Assembly: GCF_900100045.1 (NCBI RefSeq)
Contig: NZ_FNEA01000016.1
Location: 62,001 to 126,000 of the forward strand
Reading direction: 5' to 3'
Length of the DNA stretch: 64,000 nucleotides
Source of the DNA: Paracoccus denitrificans
GTDB taxonomy: Bacteria; Pseudomonadota; Alphaproteobacteria; Rhodobacterales; Rhodobacteraceae
Below are positions 40,218 through 50,300 of this stretch, in pieces; the stretch's first letter is position 1; each line of letters begins with the position of its first letter. The position numbers and the translations under genes are program-made. Under the pieces are notes generated by a model. That model searched no databases. It saw nothing but the letters and a program-made list of their open reading frames with translations, and had not been told where the DNA came from.

Positions 40218-41414
40218 ATGTCTCAGGAGCCGAAGTCCCAGGAGTCGAACCAGCCTCTGCATCCGCGCACGCGTGCCGTCCATCACGGCATTCGCCGCAG
40301 CCAGTATGGCGAGATGGCCGAGGCCCTGTTCATGACCCAGGGCTTTTCCTACGACAGCGCCGAACAGGCCGAGGCCCGTTTCCTCAAGACCGGCCCGGAC
40401 GAGTTCATCTATGCCCGCTACGGCAACCCGACCTCGCGCATGTTCGAGGACCGCATCGCCGATCTGGAGGGGACCGAGGACGCCTTTGCCACCGCCAGCG
40501 GCATGGCGGCGGTCAACGGCGCGCTGATGTGCCTTGTCAAGCCGGGCGATCACATCGTCTCGTCGCGGGCGCTGTTCGGCTCCTGCCTCTACGTGCTTGA
40601 CGTGCTGGCGCGCTTCGGGGTCGAGGTCACTTACGTCGACGGCACCGACCTTGGACAATGGCGCGCGGCGATCCGGCCGGATACCAGGGCCGTGTTCTTC
40701 GAGTCGGTGTCGAACCCGACGCTGGAGGTGGTAGACATCGCCGGCGTGGCGGAGCTGGCCCACGCGGTCGGGGCGCTGGTCGTGGTGGACAACGTCTTTG
40801 CCACCCCGGTCTATTCCCGCGCGGTCGAACAGGGCGCCGACGTGGTGGTCTATTCCGCGACCAAGCATATCGACGGTTCGGGCCGCTGCCTGGGCGGGGT
40901 GATCTGCGGTACGCGCCAGTTCGTGCGCGAGGTGGCCGAGCCCTATCTGAAACATACCGGCGGCGCGATCAGCCCCTTCAACGCCTGGATGATGCTGGGC
41001 GGGCTTGCGACGATGGAGCTACGCGTGCGCGCCCAGACCGACAGCGCCCTGCAACTGGCGACCGCGCTGAAGGACGAGCCCAGGCTTGCCCGCGTCATCT
41101 ATCCCGGCCTGCCCGACCATCCGCAGCACGACCTGGTGCAGCGCCAGATGGGCGCGGGCGGCACCATGGTCGCCATCGACCTGGGCAGCAAGGAGGCGGC
41201 CTTCGCTGCGATGAACCGCATGCGCATCTTCCAGATCTCGAACAACCTGGGCGATGCGAAATCCATCGTCACCCATCCCTCGACCACGACGCATCAGCGC
41301 CTGTCCGAAGAGGTTCGGCTGGACCTCGGCATCACGCCGGGTCTTTTGCGCCTGTCCATCGGGCTCGAGGATGCCGGCGACCTGATCGCGGACATCCGCC
41401 AGTCGCTGGCCTGA
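40218..41414 (+). CDS. metZ: O-succinylhomoserine sulfhydrylase
   Basis: PLP enzyme of the Cys/Met metabolism family that makes homocysteine directly from O-succinylhomoserine and sulfide in methionine synthesis. The 398-residue protein has ARYGNPTSRMFEDRIADLEG near residue 75, the PLP lysine in YSATKHIDGSG (near residue 215) and the C-terminal LRLSIGLEDAGDLI. AGGAGCGAG precedes the ATG at 40218. Distinguishing MetZ from MetB/MetY rests on overall resemblance. A terminator follows. Confidence 0.92.
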   Translation: MSQEPKSQESNQPLHPRTRAVHHGIRRSQYGEMAEALFMTQGFSYDSAEQAEARFLKTGPDEFIYARYGNPTSRMFEDRIADLEGTEDAFATASGMAAVNGALMCLVKPGDHIVSSRALFGSCLYVLDVLARFGVEVTYVDGTDLGQWRAAIRPDTRAVFFESVSNPTLEVVDIAGVAELAHAVGALVVVDNVFATPVYSRAVEQGADVVVYSATKHIDGSGRCLGGVICGTRQFVREVAEPYLKHTGGAISPFNAWMMLGGLATMELRVRAQTDSALQLATALKDEPRLARVIYPGLPDHPQHDLVQRQMGAGGTMVAIDLGSKEAAFAAMNRMRIFQISNNLGDAKSIVTHPSTTTHQRLSEEVRLDLGITPGLLRLSIGLEDAGDLIADIRQSLA

Positions 41415-41420
41415 CATGCC

Positions 41421-41454
41421 GGTGCCCGGAACCTGCCGGGCGCCCCTTTCCTTT
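41421..41454 (+). terminator. Terminator after metZ
   Basis: GGTGCCCGG (41421-41429) pairs with CCGGGCGCC (41436-41444) with one G-T pair, then CCTTTCCTTT. Confidence 0.75.
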
Positions 41455-41501
41455 CCGGCTCCGAGCCCCCAAATAGTTGCCGACCTGCCAGGGAGACGAC
41501 C

Positions 41502-42467
<966 letters not shown>

Positions 42468-42779
42468 ATGCTCTGGCTGATGTCGCTTGTCGTCGCGTAC
42501 TGGCTTGGCGGCGCGTTTGGCGTGCACATTTGCGCCGGAGAGTTGTTCCCGCAATGGCGCGCCCGCCGGCTGCGCGAGAAGCGGGCTGCCGGCTATTCAG
42601 CCTTTCTTTTTTCCTATGGCAGCCTTTTGTGGGATCCCGGCGGGTTCTCGGAATATTTGCATCGGCGCGGCATGGGCGCCCCGGGGCGGGTCAGCTTGGT
42701 TTCTGCGGTCTTTTTCACCCTGATCCTGCTGTTTCTGTGGATGGTTTTTGCCATCCTCGCCGCCTTTGGAACGAAATAG
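42468..42779 (+). CDS. Small two-span membrane protein downstream of folE2
   Basis: A 103-residue protein with two hydrophobic segments, about residues 1-20 (LWLMSLVVAYWLGGAFGV) and 78-99 (SAVFFTLILLFLWMVFAILAAF), joined by a basic loop (QWRARRLREKRA) that should be cytoplasmic by the positive-inside rule. No family recognised. The ATG directly follows the folE2 TGA, suggesting coupled translation. The stop codon lies inside the LexA box of uvrD (42769-42783). Confidence 0.7.
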   Translation: MLWLMSLVVAYWLGGAFGVHICAGELFPQWRARRLREKRAAGYSAFLFSYGSLLWDPGGFSEYLHRRGMGAPGRVSLVSAVFFTLILLFLWMVFAILAAFGTK

Positions 42780-42783
42780 GAAC
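42769..42783. promoter_or_regulatory. LexA (SOS) box upstream of uvrD
   Basis: GAAC-GAAATAG-GAAC, the reverse complement of the alphaproteobacterial LexA site GTTC-N7-GTTC, with both tetramers exact. It ends 42 bp before the uvrD start and overlaps the stop codon (TAG, 42777-42779) of the preceding gene. Confidence 0.75.
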
Positions 42784-42825
42784 GATAGGCTTCCAAGGCT
42801 GCGATGTCCGGACTATGTTCGTGGC

Positions 42826-45225
42826 ATGAGCAATTTCGACGACTCGGACGCCTTCGAGGCCGCAGCCGCCCCGGTTCCGCTTTCCCAGCGTGCCATGGGC
42901 GCACGGCCGACGCCCTATCTGGATGGGTTGAACCCGGCGCAACGCGCGGCCGTCGAGGCGCTGGACGGGCCGGTCCTGCTGCTTGCGGGTGCCGGCACCG
43001 GCAAGACCCGCGCCCTGACCACGCGCATCGCGCACCTGCTGAACCTGGGCCTCGCCCGGCCCGGGCAGATCCTGGCCGTGACCTTTACCAACAAGGCCGC
43101 GCGCGAGATGAAGGACCGCATCGGCCGGCTCTTGGGCGAGATGGTCGAGGGCATGCCCTGGCTTGGCACCTTCCACTCGATCAGCGTCAAGATCCTGCGC
43201 CGCCATGCCGAACTCATCGGCGATGGCGAGCTGCACCTGAAGCCCAGCTTCACCATCCTGGACACCGACGACCAGATCCGGCTGCTCAAGCAGCTGATCC
43301 AGGCCGAGAATATCGACGAGAAGCGCTGGCCGGCGCGGCAACTCGCGCATCTGATCGACGGCTGGAAGAACCGCTGCTTGTCCCCGGCCAAGCTGCCCAA
43401 GGGCGAGGAACGCGCTTTCGACGGTTGGGGCGGGCGGCTTTACGCCGCCTATCAGCGCCGGCTGCTGGAACTGAACGCGGTCGATTTCGGCGACCTGCTG
43501 ATGCATTGCGTCAACCTGTTCCAGGCGCATCCCGACGTGCTGCGGACTTGGCAGGACCGTTTCCGCTATATCCTGGTGGACGAGTATCAGGACACCAACG
43601 TCGCGCAATACATGTGGCTGCGGCTGTTGGCGCAGGCGCATCGCAACATCTGCTGCGTGGGCGACGACGACCAGTCGATCTATGGCTGGCGCGGCGCCGA
43701 GGTCGGCAACATCCTGCGGTTTGAAAGCGATTTCCCCGGCGCGCAGGTGATCCGGTTGGAGCAGAACTATCGCTCGACCCCGCATATCCTTGCCGCCGCC
43801 TCGGGGCTGATCGCGGCGAACAAGGGGCGGCTGGGCAAGACGCTGTGGACCGAGGCCGAAGAAGGGGAGCGCGTGCGCCTGATCGGCCATTGGGACAGCG
43901 AGGCCGAGGCGCGCTGGATCGGCGAGGAGATCGAGGCGTTCCAAGGCGGTCATCGCCACTCCATCGGCCGGCGCAGCCTGAACGACATTGCCATCCTCGT
44001 GCGCGCCAGCCACCAGATGCGGGCCTTCGAGGACCGCTTCATGACCATCGGCCTGCCTTACCGGGTGATCGGCGGCCCGCGCTTCTACGAGCGGCAGGAA
44101 ATCCGCGACGCCATGGCCTATTTCCGGCTGGCGGTCAGCCCCACCGACGACCTGGCCTTCGAGCGTATCGTGAACGTGCCCAAGCGCGGCCTGGGCGACA
44201 AGGCGGTGCAGAAGATCCAGGTCGAGGCGCGGGAACGCGGGCTGTCGCTTCTGGAGGGCGCGGCCTCGGCCGTGGCCAGCGGCGCGCTTGGCGGCAAGGG
44301 GGCGGGGGCGCTGCGGCAGTTCACCGAGGCCATGGGCCGCTGGCATGCCGATGCGCTGGACAGTCGCATGAACCATGTCGAGCTGGCCGAGCGGATCCTG
44401 GACGAATCCGGCTATACCGCCATGTGGCAGAACGACAAGTCGCCCGACGCGCCGGGGCGGCTCGACAACTTGAAAGAATTGATAAAGGCGCTGGAAGAAT
44501 TTGAAAACCTTCAAGGTTTCCTCGAGCATGTCGCGCTGGTCATGGACAATGACAGGGGCGAGCAGTCCGAGGAGGTCTCGATCATGACGCTGCATGCCGC
44601 CAAGGGGCTGGAATATCCCATCGTCTTCCTGCCGGGCTGGGAGGATGGGCTGTTCCCCAGCCAGCGCAGCATGGACGAAAGCGGCATGAAAGGGTTGGAA
44701 GAAGAGCGGCGCCTGGCCTATGTCGGCATCACGCGCGGCGAGGAACTGGTGACGATCAGCTTTGCCGGCAACCGCCGCATGTATGGGCAATGGCAATCGT
44801 CGCTGCCTTCGCGCTTCATCGACGAACTGCCCGAGGATCATGTCGAGGTGTTGACCCCGCCGGGCCTTTACGGCGGCGGCTATGGCGCGGCGGTCCAGCC
44901 CTTTGCGCAATCGGTCATGCATGAACGCGCGGCGCGGGCGGATGTCTATAACTCGCCGGGCTGGAAGCGGATGCAGGAACGGTCCGCCCAGCGTGCGCAG
45001 CCCGTCCACCGCACGCCGGTCGTCATCGATGCCGAGCCGGCGGCGCGATTTTCGGTCGGCGACCGGGTGTTCCACCAGAAATTCGGCAACGGCACCGTCA
45101 TGGGCATCGCCGAGGATACGCTGACCGTCGAATTCCCGACCGGCTTCAAGACCATCAAGGCGGGCTATGTGCAGCCCGCCTCGCAGGCCGGTGGGGCCGG
45201 CTCGCTGGACGACGTGCCGTTCTAG
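42826..45225 (+). CDS. uvrD: ATP-dependent DNA helicase UvrD/PcrA
   Basis: 3'-5' superfamily 1 helicase of nucleotide excision and mismatch repair. The 799-residue protein has motif I LAGAGTGKT (near residue 46), motif II VDEYQDTN, motif III VGDDDQSIYGWRGA, motif IV LEQNYRS, motif V MTLHAAKGLEYPIVFLPG and motif VI EERRLAYVGITRG. The C-terminal KFGNGTVMGIAED is the Tudor-like RNA-polymerase-binding end of PcrA/UvrD. The ATG at 42826 is the first start giving a family-like N-terminus. A LexA box upstream indicates DNA-damage induction. Its end overlaps the convergent oxidoreductase gene by 4 bp. Confidence 0.96.
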   Translation: MSNFDDSDAFEAAAAPVPLSQRAMGARPTPYLDGLNPAQRAAVEALDGPVLLLAGAGTGKTRALTTRIAHLLNLGLARPGQILAVTFTNKAAREMKDRIGRLLGEMVEGMPWLGTFHSISVKILRRHAELIGDGELHLKPSFTILDTDDQIRLLKQLIQAENIDEKRWPARQLAHLIDGWKNRCLSPAKLPKGEERAFDGWGGRLYAAYQRRLLELNAVDFGDLLMHCVNLFQAHPDVLRTWQDRFRYILVDEYQDTNVAQYMWLRLLAQAHRNICCVGDDDQSIYGWRGAEVGNILRFESDFPGAQVIRLEQNYRSTPHILAAASGLIAANKGRLGKTLWTEAEEGERVRLIGHWDSEAEARWIGEEIEAFQGGHRHSIGRRSLNDIAILVRASHQMRAFEDRFMTIGLPYRVIGGPRFYERQEIRDAMAYFRLAVSPTDDLAFERIVNVPKRGLGDKAVQKIQVEARERGLSLLEGAASAVASGALGGKGAGALRQFTEAMGRWHADALDSRMNHVELAERILDESGYTAMWQNDKSPDAPGRLDNLKELIKALEEFENLQGFLEHVALVMDNDRGEQSEEVSIMTLHAAKGLEYPIVFLPGWEDGLFPSQRSMDESGMKGLEEERRLAYVGITRGEELVTISFAGNRRMYGQWQSSLPSRFIDELPEDHVEVLTPPGLYGGGYGAAVQPFAQSVMHERAARADVYNSPGWKRMQERSAQRAQPVHRTPVVIDAEPAARFSVGDRVFHQKFGNGTVMGIAEDTLTVEFPTGFKTIKAGYVQPASQAGGAGSLDDVPF

Positions 45226-46064
45226 AGCGCGGCGCGCACCACTTCGGCCAGGGTCGCGGTCGGACGGCCGATCAGGCGCGACAGCGTGCGGCTGTCGTCG
45301 AACAGCGCGCCTTGCGCGGCACCCGTATCCCAGCTTGCGATCGCCCCGGCCAGCCCCTCGGGCAGGCCCGCGCCCGTCAGCGCAGCCGCGTAATCCTGTT
45401 GCGACAGGTTGCGATAGGGGATCGCCTTGCCGCTTTGCGCCGAAAGCTCGGCGGCAAGCTCGGCCAGGGTCCAGCCGTCATCGCCGGCCAGTTCATAGGT
45501 CTGGCCGGCATGGCCACCATCCGCCAGCACCGATGCAGCCGCCTTGGCGTAATCCGCGCGCGCGGCGGCCGAGATCCGACCCTCGCCCGCCGCGCCGATC
45601 AGCGCGCCATGCGCCAGTGCCGCAGGGATCGCGCCGGTATGGTTCTCGGCATACCAGCCATTGCGCAGGATGGCGTGGGGAATGCCCGATGCGGCCAGCA
45701 TGGCCTCGGTCGCCACATGTTCCTCGGCCAGCGACAGCGGCGAGCGGTCGGCATGCAGCAGGCTGGTATAGACGATCTGCCCGACACCGGCGGCCTTGGC
45801 AGCCTCGATCACGGCGCGATGCTGGGCGGCGCGCTTGCCGACCTCGCTCGACGAGATCAGCAGCAGCCGGTCCACGCCCTGCAGGGCGGTGGCCAGCGTT
45901 TCGGGCCGGTCGTAGTCGAAGGCGCGGGCCTCGACGCCCAGGTCGGCGGCCTTTTCGGGATTGCGGGCCAGCGCGACGATTTCGCCTGCGGGCAGCAGGG
46001 TTTTCAGCCGGGCGATGGTCAGGCGGCCAAGCTGGCCGGTGGCTCCGGTGACGGCGACGGTCAT
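45222..46064 (-). CDS. NAD(P)H:quinone oxidoreductase-like protein (QorB/YtfG, NmrA family)
   Basis: A 280-residue atypical short-chain-dehydrogenase-like protein. It opens with the dinucleotide-binding VTGATGQLGRLT and has LLLISSSEVGKRAAQHRAVI and HAILRNGWYAEN, matching E. coli QorB, which reduces quinones with NADPH. It is divergent from a HxlR-family gene with an inverted repeat between them, the same pairing as ytfG/ytfH (qorB/qorR), which indicates redox- or electrophile-responsive control. Confidence 0.88.
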   Translation of the reverse strand: MTVAVTGATGQLGRLTIARLKTLLPAGEIVALARNPEKAADLGVEARAFDYDRPETLATALQGVDRLLLISSSEVGKRAAQHRAVIEAAKAAGVGQIVYTSLLHADRSPLSLAEEHVATEAMLAASGIPHAILRNGWYAENHTGAIPAALAHGALIGAAGEGRISAAARADYAKAAASVLADGGHAGQTYELAGDDGWTLAELAAELSAQSGKAIPYRNLSQQDYAAALTGAGLPEGLAGAIASWDTGAAQGALFDDSRTLSRLIGRPTATLAEVVRAAL

Positions 46065-46115
46065 CTCTCGTTTCCTTTCCTTGAATGTCTTGTGCGGCGA
46101 AAGATAGGCCCCTAA

Positions 46116-46146
46116 CTTACGGATCGTAAGAACATACAGGAATGTT
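46116..46146. promoter_or_regulatory. Operator-like inverted repeats between qorB-like and hxlR genes
   Basis: CTTACG-GAT-CGTAAG (46116-46130) is a perfect 6-3-6 inverted repeat, immediately followed by AACAT-N6-ATGTT (46131-46146). Their position between divergent genes suits binding by the HxlR dimer and autoregulation. Confidence 0.65.
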
Positions 46147-46149
46147 AGT

Positions 46150-46515
46150 ATGAAAAAATCCGATGCCGCCGGCAGGGGCGATCTGATGGCGGCGGAATGC
46201 CCCTCGCGCGATGTGCTGCGGCGGCTGACCGGGCGCTGGGGCATGCTGGTGCTGCGCGTGCTGGCCGAGGGGCCGCACCGCTTTTCCGCGTTGCGCAAGC
46301 GCATCGGCGGCGTCAGCGAGCGGATGCTGGCGCAGACGCTTCAGGGGTTGGAGGCGGACGGCATGGTGCTGCGCCGCGATTTCCAGACCGTGCCGCCGCA
46401 TGTGGAATATGCGCTGACGCCGCTGGGGCACGAGGCGGCGCTGCGGGTCGGCGCGCTGTTGGGCTGGATCGAGGATGCGCTGCCCCAGATCGCGCGCGGC
46501 TGGACGCGGGCCTGA
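46150..46515 (+). CDS. HxlR-family transcriptional regulator
   Basis: A 121-residue winged-helix regulator. It has the HxlR core LTGRWGMLVLRVLAEGPHRFSALRKRI followed in sequence by GGVSERMLAQTLQGLEADG and a wing YALTPLGHEA. A single N-terminal cysteine (Cys17, in AAECPSRDVL) matches the redox-sensing position of QorR/YodB-type members. It is divergent from the quinone oxidoreductase gene and probably represses both by binding 46116-46146, with release on cysteine oxidation or quinone adduct formation. Confidence 0.9.
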   Translation: MKKSDAAGRGDLMAAECPSRDVLRRLTGRWGMLVLRVLAEGPHRFSALRKRIGGVSERMLAQTLQGLEADGMVLRRDFQTVPPHVEYALTPLGHEAALRVGALLGWIEDALPQIARGWTRA

Positions 46516-46517
46516 CC

Positions 46518-46538
46518 CCTTCACCGTTTCCCAAATAC
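46518..46538 (-). repeat. GTATTTGG tail element (minus strand)
   Basis: Read on the minus strand: GTATTTGGGAAACGGTGAAG-G. It matches the tails of the elements at 6094 and 29643. No paired hairpins precede it, so it is a solo tail, lying 3 bp after the hxlR stop. Confidence 0.6.
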
Positions 46539-46566
46539 GCATGCGGCGGCGCAACCGGCGCGGCGC

Positions 46567-46595
46567 TTGACCTTGGCCTCCGTCGGTCCTATCTG
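46567..46595 (+). promoter_or_regulatory. rnpB promoter
   Basis: TTGACC (46567-46572), 17-bp spacer, TATCTG (46590-46595), placed 7 bp before the predicted RNase P RNA 5' end. Confidence 0.75.
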
Positions 46596-46601
46596 CCTTT
46601 C

Positions 46602-46971
46602 TGCGCGGATGGCCGGATGACCGCGGCGGCAACGTCGAGGAAAGTCCGGACTCCATGAAGGCACGGTGCCGGGTAACGCCCGGCGGGGGCAACCCCAGGG
46701 AAAGCGCCACAGAGAAGAGACCGCCCATGCATGCATGGGCAAGGGTGAAACGGTGGGGTAAGAGCCCACCGCGGGGCTGGTAACAGTCCCGGCACGGCAA
46801 GCCCCACCGGGAGCAATGCCGAATAGGGACCGCGCGTCGCAAGACAGGGCCGCCTTTGCCCCAGCAGGTCCGGGTTGGCAGCCAGATCCCGCCGGCAACG
46901 GCGGGGCCAGAGGAATGGTCATCGAAGGGGGCGACCCCGGAACAAAATCCGGCTTACAGGCCATCCGCGCA
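46602..46971 (+). ncRNA. rnpB: RNase P RNA (type A)
   Basis: Catalytic RNA that removes 5' leaders from pre-tRNA. The ends form a 13-bp P1 helix: TGCGCGGATGGCC (46602-46614) with GGCCATCCGCGCA (46959-46971). The universally conserved 5' core GAGGAAAGTCCGGACTCC is near 46638, CACAGAGAAGAGA near 46708, and GGGTGAAACGGTGGGGTAAG near 46742, all on the plus strand. Length of about 370 nt fits. The exact ends are predicted from P1 pairing. Its own promoter stands just upstream. Confidence 0.95.
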
Positions 46972-47065
46972 AATCCTCTCTGGCCGGGCCGATGCGATGC
47001 GCGCCGGGCAATTCCGGGTCGGGCGATTTTCGCCGCAAAGCCGCCGATTTCCGGCCGATTCCCGG

Positions 47066-47093
47066 TTGACTTCGTCCGTTCTGCCGCTAAAAG
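47066..47093 (+). promoter_or_regulatory. rpmG promoter
   Basis: TTGACT (47066-47071), 16-bp spacer, TAAAAG (47088-47093), about 65 bp before rpmG. Similar in form to the rpsD promoter. Confidence 0.7.
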
Positions 47094-47159
47094 GCGGGCT
47101 TCAAGAGAATTCCACGGGGTTGGCGAGATGCGTTTTGCCCCGCAGCAGGAGCGAAACAG

Positions 47160-47327
47160 ATGGCGAAGCCGACGACGATCAAGATCCGTCTGAACTCGAC
47201 GGCCGGGACCGGGCATTTCTATGTCACCAAGAAAAACGCCCGCACGATGACCGAAAAGATGACGGTCAACAAATACGACCCGGTTGTTCGCAAGCATGTC
47301 GAATACAAGGAAGGCAAGATCAAGTAA
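47160..47327 (+). CDS. rpmG: 50S ribosomal protein L33
   Basis: A 55-residue protein, [18 protein letters not shown] onward, ending [10 protein letters not shown], which is the cysteine-free L33 typical of proteobacteria. It lacks the zinc CxxC pairs of the C+ form. AGGAG lies 8 bp before the ATG at 47160. It has its own promoter and terminator downstream of the RNase P RNA gene. Confidence 0.96.
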
Positions 47328-47354
47328 GATCTGCCCCTGACGGAACAGCTTTGG

Positions 47355-47383
47355 AACCGCGTCTCGCAGGGGGCGCGGTTTCT
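47355..47383. terminator. Terminator between rpmG and dnaE2
   Basis: AACCGCGTC (47355-47363) pairs with GGCGCGGTT (47372-47380) with one G-T pair and an 8-nt loop, then TCT. It separates convergent genes and may serve both. Confidence 0.75.
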
Positions 47384-47393
47384 GCATGTGCGC

Positions 47394-50300
47394 CTAGTGG
47401 AAATCCCGCGATTTCGGCAGGATGCGCACCTGGCGCGGATGGCTGGGGCGGGGCTGGGGCAGCGCGGCCGGCGCCTCTCCGGCCAGGCGCAGCAAGGCTT
47501 CGGATCGGTCGCCCAGCCAATGCGCGACGATATGGGTCACGCCCTCGGCGCGCTGAAGCTGGCCATGCACCTCCAGCAGGCGGGCGGTCATCACCACCTT
47601 GCGGAACTGCGCGAAGGTCTTTTCCCAGACCACCAGATTCGCCACGCCGGTCTCGTCCTCCAGCGTGACGAAGCAGGTGCCGTTGGCGCTGCCAGGGCGC
47701 TGGCGGACCAGCACGATGCCGGCCATGCGCAGGCGGCTGCGGTTCGACAGGGCGGCAAGGCCGGCCGCCGGGACATAGCCCTGCGCCGTCAGGCTGCGGC
47801 GCAGAAAGCGCATCGGATGGGCCTTCAGCGACAGACGCAAGGTCTGATAATCGGCGGTGACATGCTCGTATAGCGGCATGGCGGGCAGGGTGACGGCGGG
47901 CTCGGGCCCTTCGTCCCGTCGTCCGAACAGCGGCAGTTCCGGCGCATCGCGCAGGGCGCGCGCCTGCCAGAGCCCCGCCCGCCGGTCGAGCCCCATCGAG
48001 CGCAAGCCATCGGCCGCCGCGATCAGCCGGATGGCCCGGGCATCGAGCCCGGCGCGGGTCTTGAGGTCGGCCAGGTCGGCATAGGGTTCGTGGCGCGCCT
48101 GCTTGATGCGTTCGGCCAGCGCCTCGGGCAGCCCGTCGATCTGGCGCAGGCCGAGGCGCAGCGCGAAGGTGCCGTCGCAAGGCTCCAGCGTATTGTCCCA
48201 TTCGCTGATGTTCACATCGGCCGGCAGCACGGTGACGCCGTGGTCGCGCGCGTCGCGCACGATCTGGGCCGGGGCGTAGAAACCCATCGGCTGGCTGTTC
48301 AGCAGCGCCGCCGCGAAGGCGGCCGGGTGATGGCATTTCAGCCAGGCCGAGACATAGGCCAGATGTGCGAATGCCGCCGCATGGCTTTCGGGAAAGCCGT
48401 AATCGCCGAAGCCCTTGATCTGGTTGAAGCAACGCTCGGCGAAGTCGCGCGTGTAGCCGCGCTCGACCATCTTGCCGACCATCCTGTCCTGCAACTGCCC
48501 GATCGTCCCGCGCGAGCGGAAGGTGGCCATGGCCTTGCGCAGATCGTCCACCTCGTTCGGAGTGAACTCGGCGGCGACCATGGCGATCTTCATCGCCTGC
48601 TCCTGAAAGATCGGCACGCCTTCGGTGCGAAACAGGATATTCTTCAACTCGTCCGGGTCGCCATCCCTGGGACCGGGGAAATCGACCGTCTCCAACCCCG
48701 CTCGACGCCGCAGATAAGGATGGACCATGTTGCCCTGGATCGGGCCGGGGCGGACGATGGCGACCTGGATCACCAGGTCGTAGAACCTCTTGGGCTTCAG
48801 GCGCGGCAGCATGGCCATCTGCGCCCGGCTTTCGACCTGGAAGGTGCCGATGCTGTCACCCCTTTGCAGCATCTTGTAGGTCGGCTGGTCGTCATGGTCG
48901 AAATCCGAAAGCGTCAGCACCTTGCCGTAATGCGCCTTGATCAGCGCAAAGCATTTGCGGATGCAGGTCAGCATCCCCAGCGCCAGCACATCGACCTTGA
49001 GGATGTGCAATTCGTCGATGTCGTCCTTGTCCCATTCGATGAAGCTGCGATCCGGCATGGCGGCATTGCCGATGGGCACGGTTTCGGACAGCGGCCCCTC
49101 GGTCAGCACGAAGCCGCCGACATGCTGCGACAGGTGGCGGGGCATGCCGATCATCTCTTCGGCCAGCCTGACCGTGCGTCGCAGCAGCGGGTCGCCCAGG
49201 TCGAGCCCCGCCTGCATGGTGTCGGCGGCGGACATGTCCTTGCCCCAACTGCCCCAGACCGTATCGGCCAGGGCCGAGGTCACGTCCTCGGACAGGCCCA
49301 TGACCTTGCCGACCTCGCGGATGGCGCTGCGCGGGCGATAGTGGATCACCGTGGCGCAAAGCCCGGCGCGGTCGCGGCGGTAGCGGTCGTAGATGTGCTG
49401 GATCACCTCCTCGCGCCGCTCATGCTCGAAATCCACGTCGATATCGGGGGGCTCCTTGCGGTTCTGGCTGATGAACCGCTCGAACAGCAATTCATGCTTG
49501 GCGGGATCGACCGGGGTAATGCCCAGCACGTAGCAGACCGCGGAATTCGCCGCCGAGCCGCGGCCCTGGTGCAGGATCGCCCGGTCTTCGGCGAAACGGA
49601 CGATGTCGTGGATGGTCAGGAAATATTGCGCGATCTTCTTCTCGCGGATCAATGCCAGTTCCTTGATCAGCGTGGCGCGGACCTTGTCGGGCACACCGGC
49701 AGGATAGCGCCAGTCCGCGCCTTGCCAGGTCAGGTTTTCCAGATGCTGCTGCGGCGTCAGGCCGGGCGGCACGCTTTCGCGCGGGTATTCGTATTGCAGC
49801 TCGTCCAGCGAGAAGCGGCAACTGTCGGCGATCTCGCGCGTGGCGCGGATGGCATGGGGCCAGTCGGCGAACAGGCGCACCATCTCGGCCGGCGGCTTCA
49901 GGTGGCGCTCGGCGTTCTGCGCCAGCAGCAGGCCGGCCCGGGCGATGGTGGTGCCCTCGCGGATGCAGGTCATCACGTCTTGCAACGGGCGGCGGTCGGG
50001 CGCGTGGTAATGCACGTCGTTGACGGCGACGATGGAGAGCCCCGCCGCCTGCGCCGCCCGGTCCAGCCGGTTGATCCGCGCCCGGTCGTCACCGCGATAA
50101 AGCCAGCTGGCCGCGACATGCGACAGCTGCGGCAGGCGCAGGGCCAGATCGGGCAGGGGCGAAAGGTCGTCGCCCGGCAGCCAGATCAGCCGCATCCCCT
50201 GCGCATGGGTGGCTAGGTCGGCAAGGTTCAGGTCGCAGCGCCCCTTTTTCTGCCAGTTCCCGGCCAGATCGTGCCGCCGCCCCTTGGTGATGAGCGAGGC

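Noticed and set aside
41455..41480. Further copy of the GTATTTGG element (AAATAG on the plus strand)
   Set aside because: Only a partial match (CTATTTGG) with no matching A-rich tail or hairpin order.
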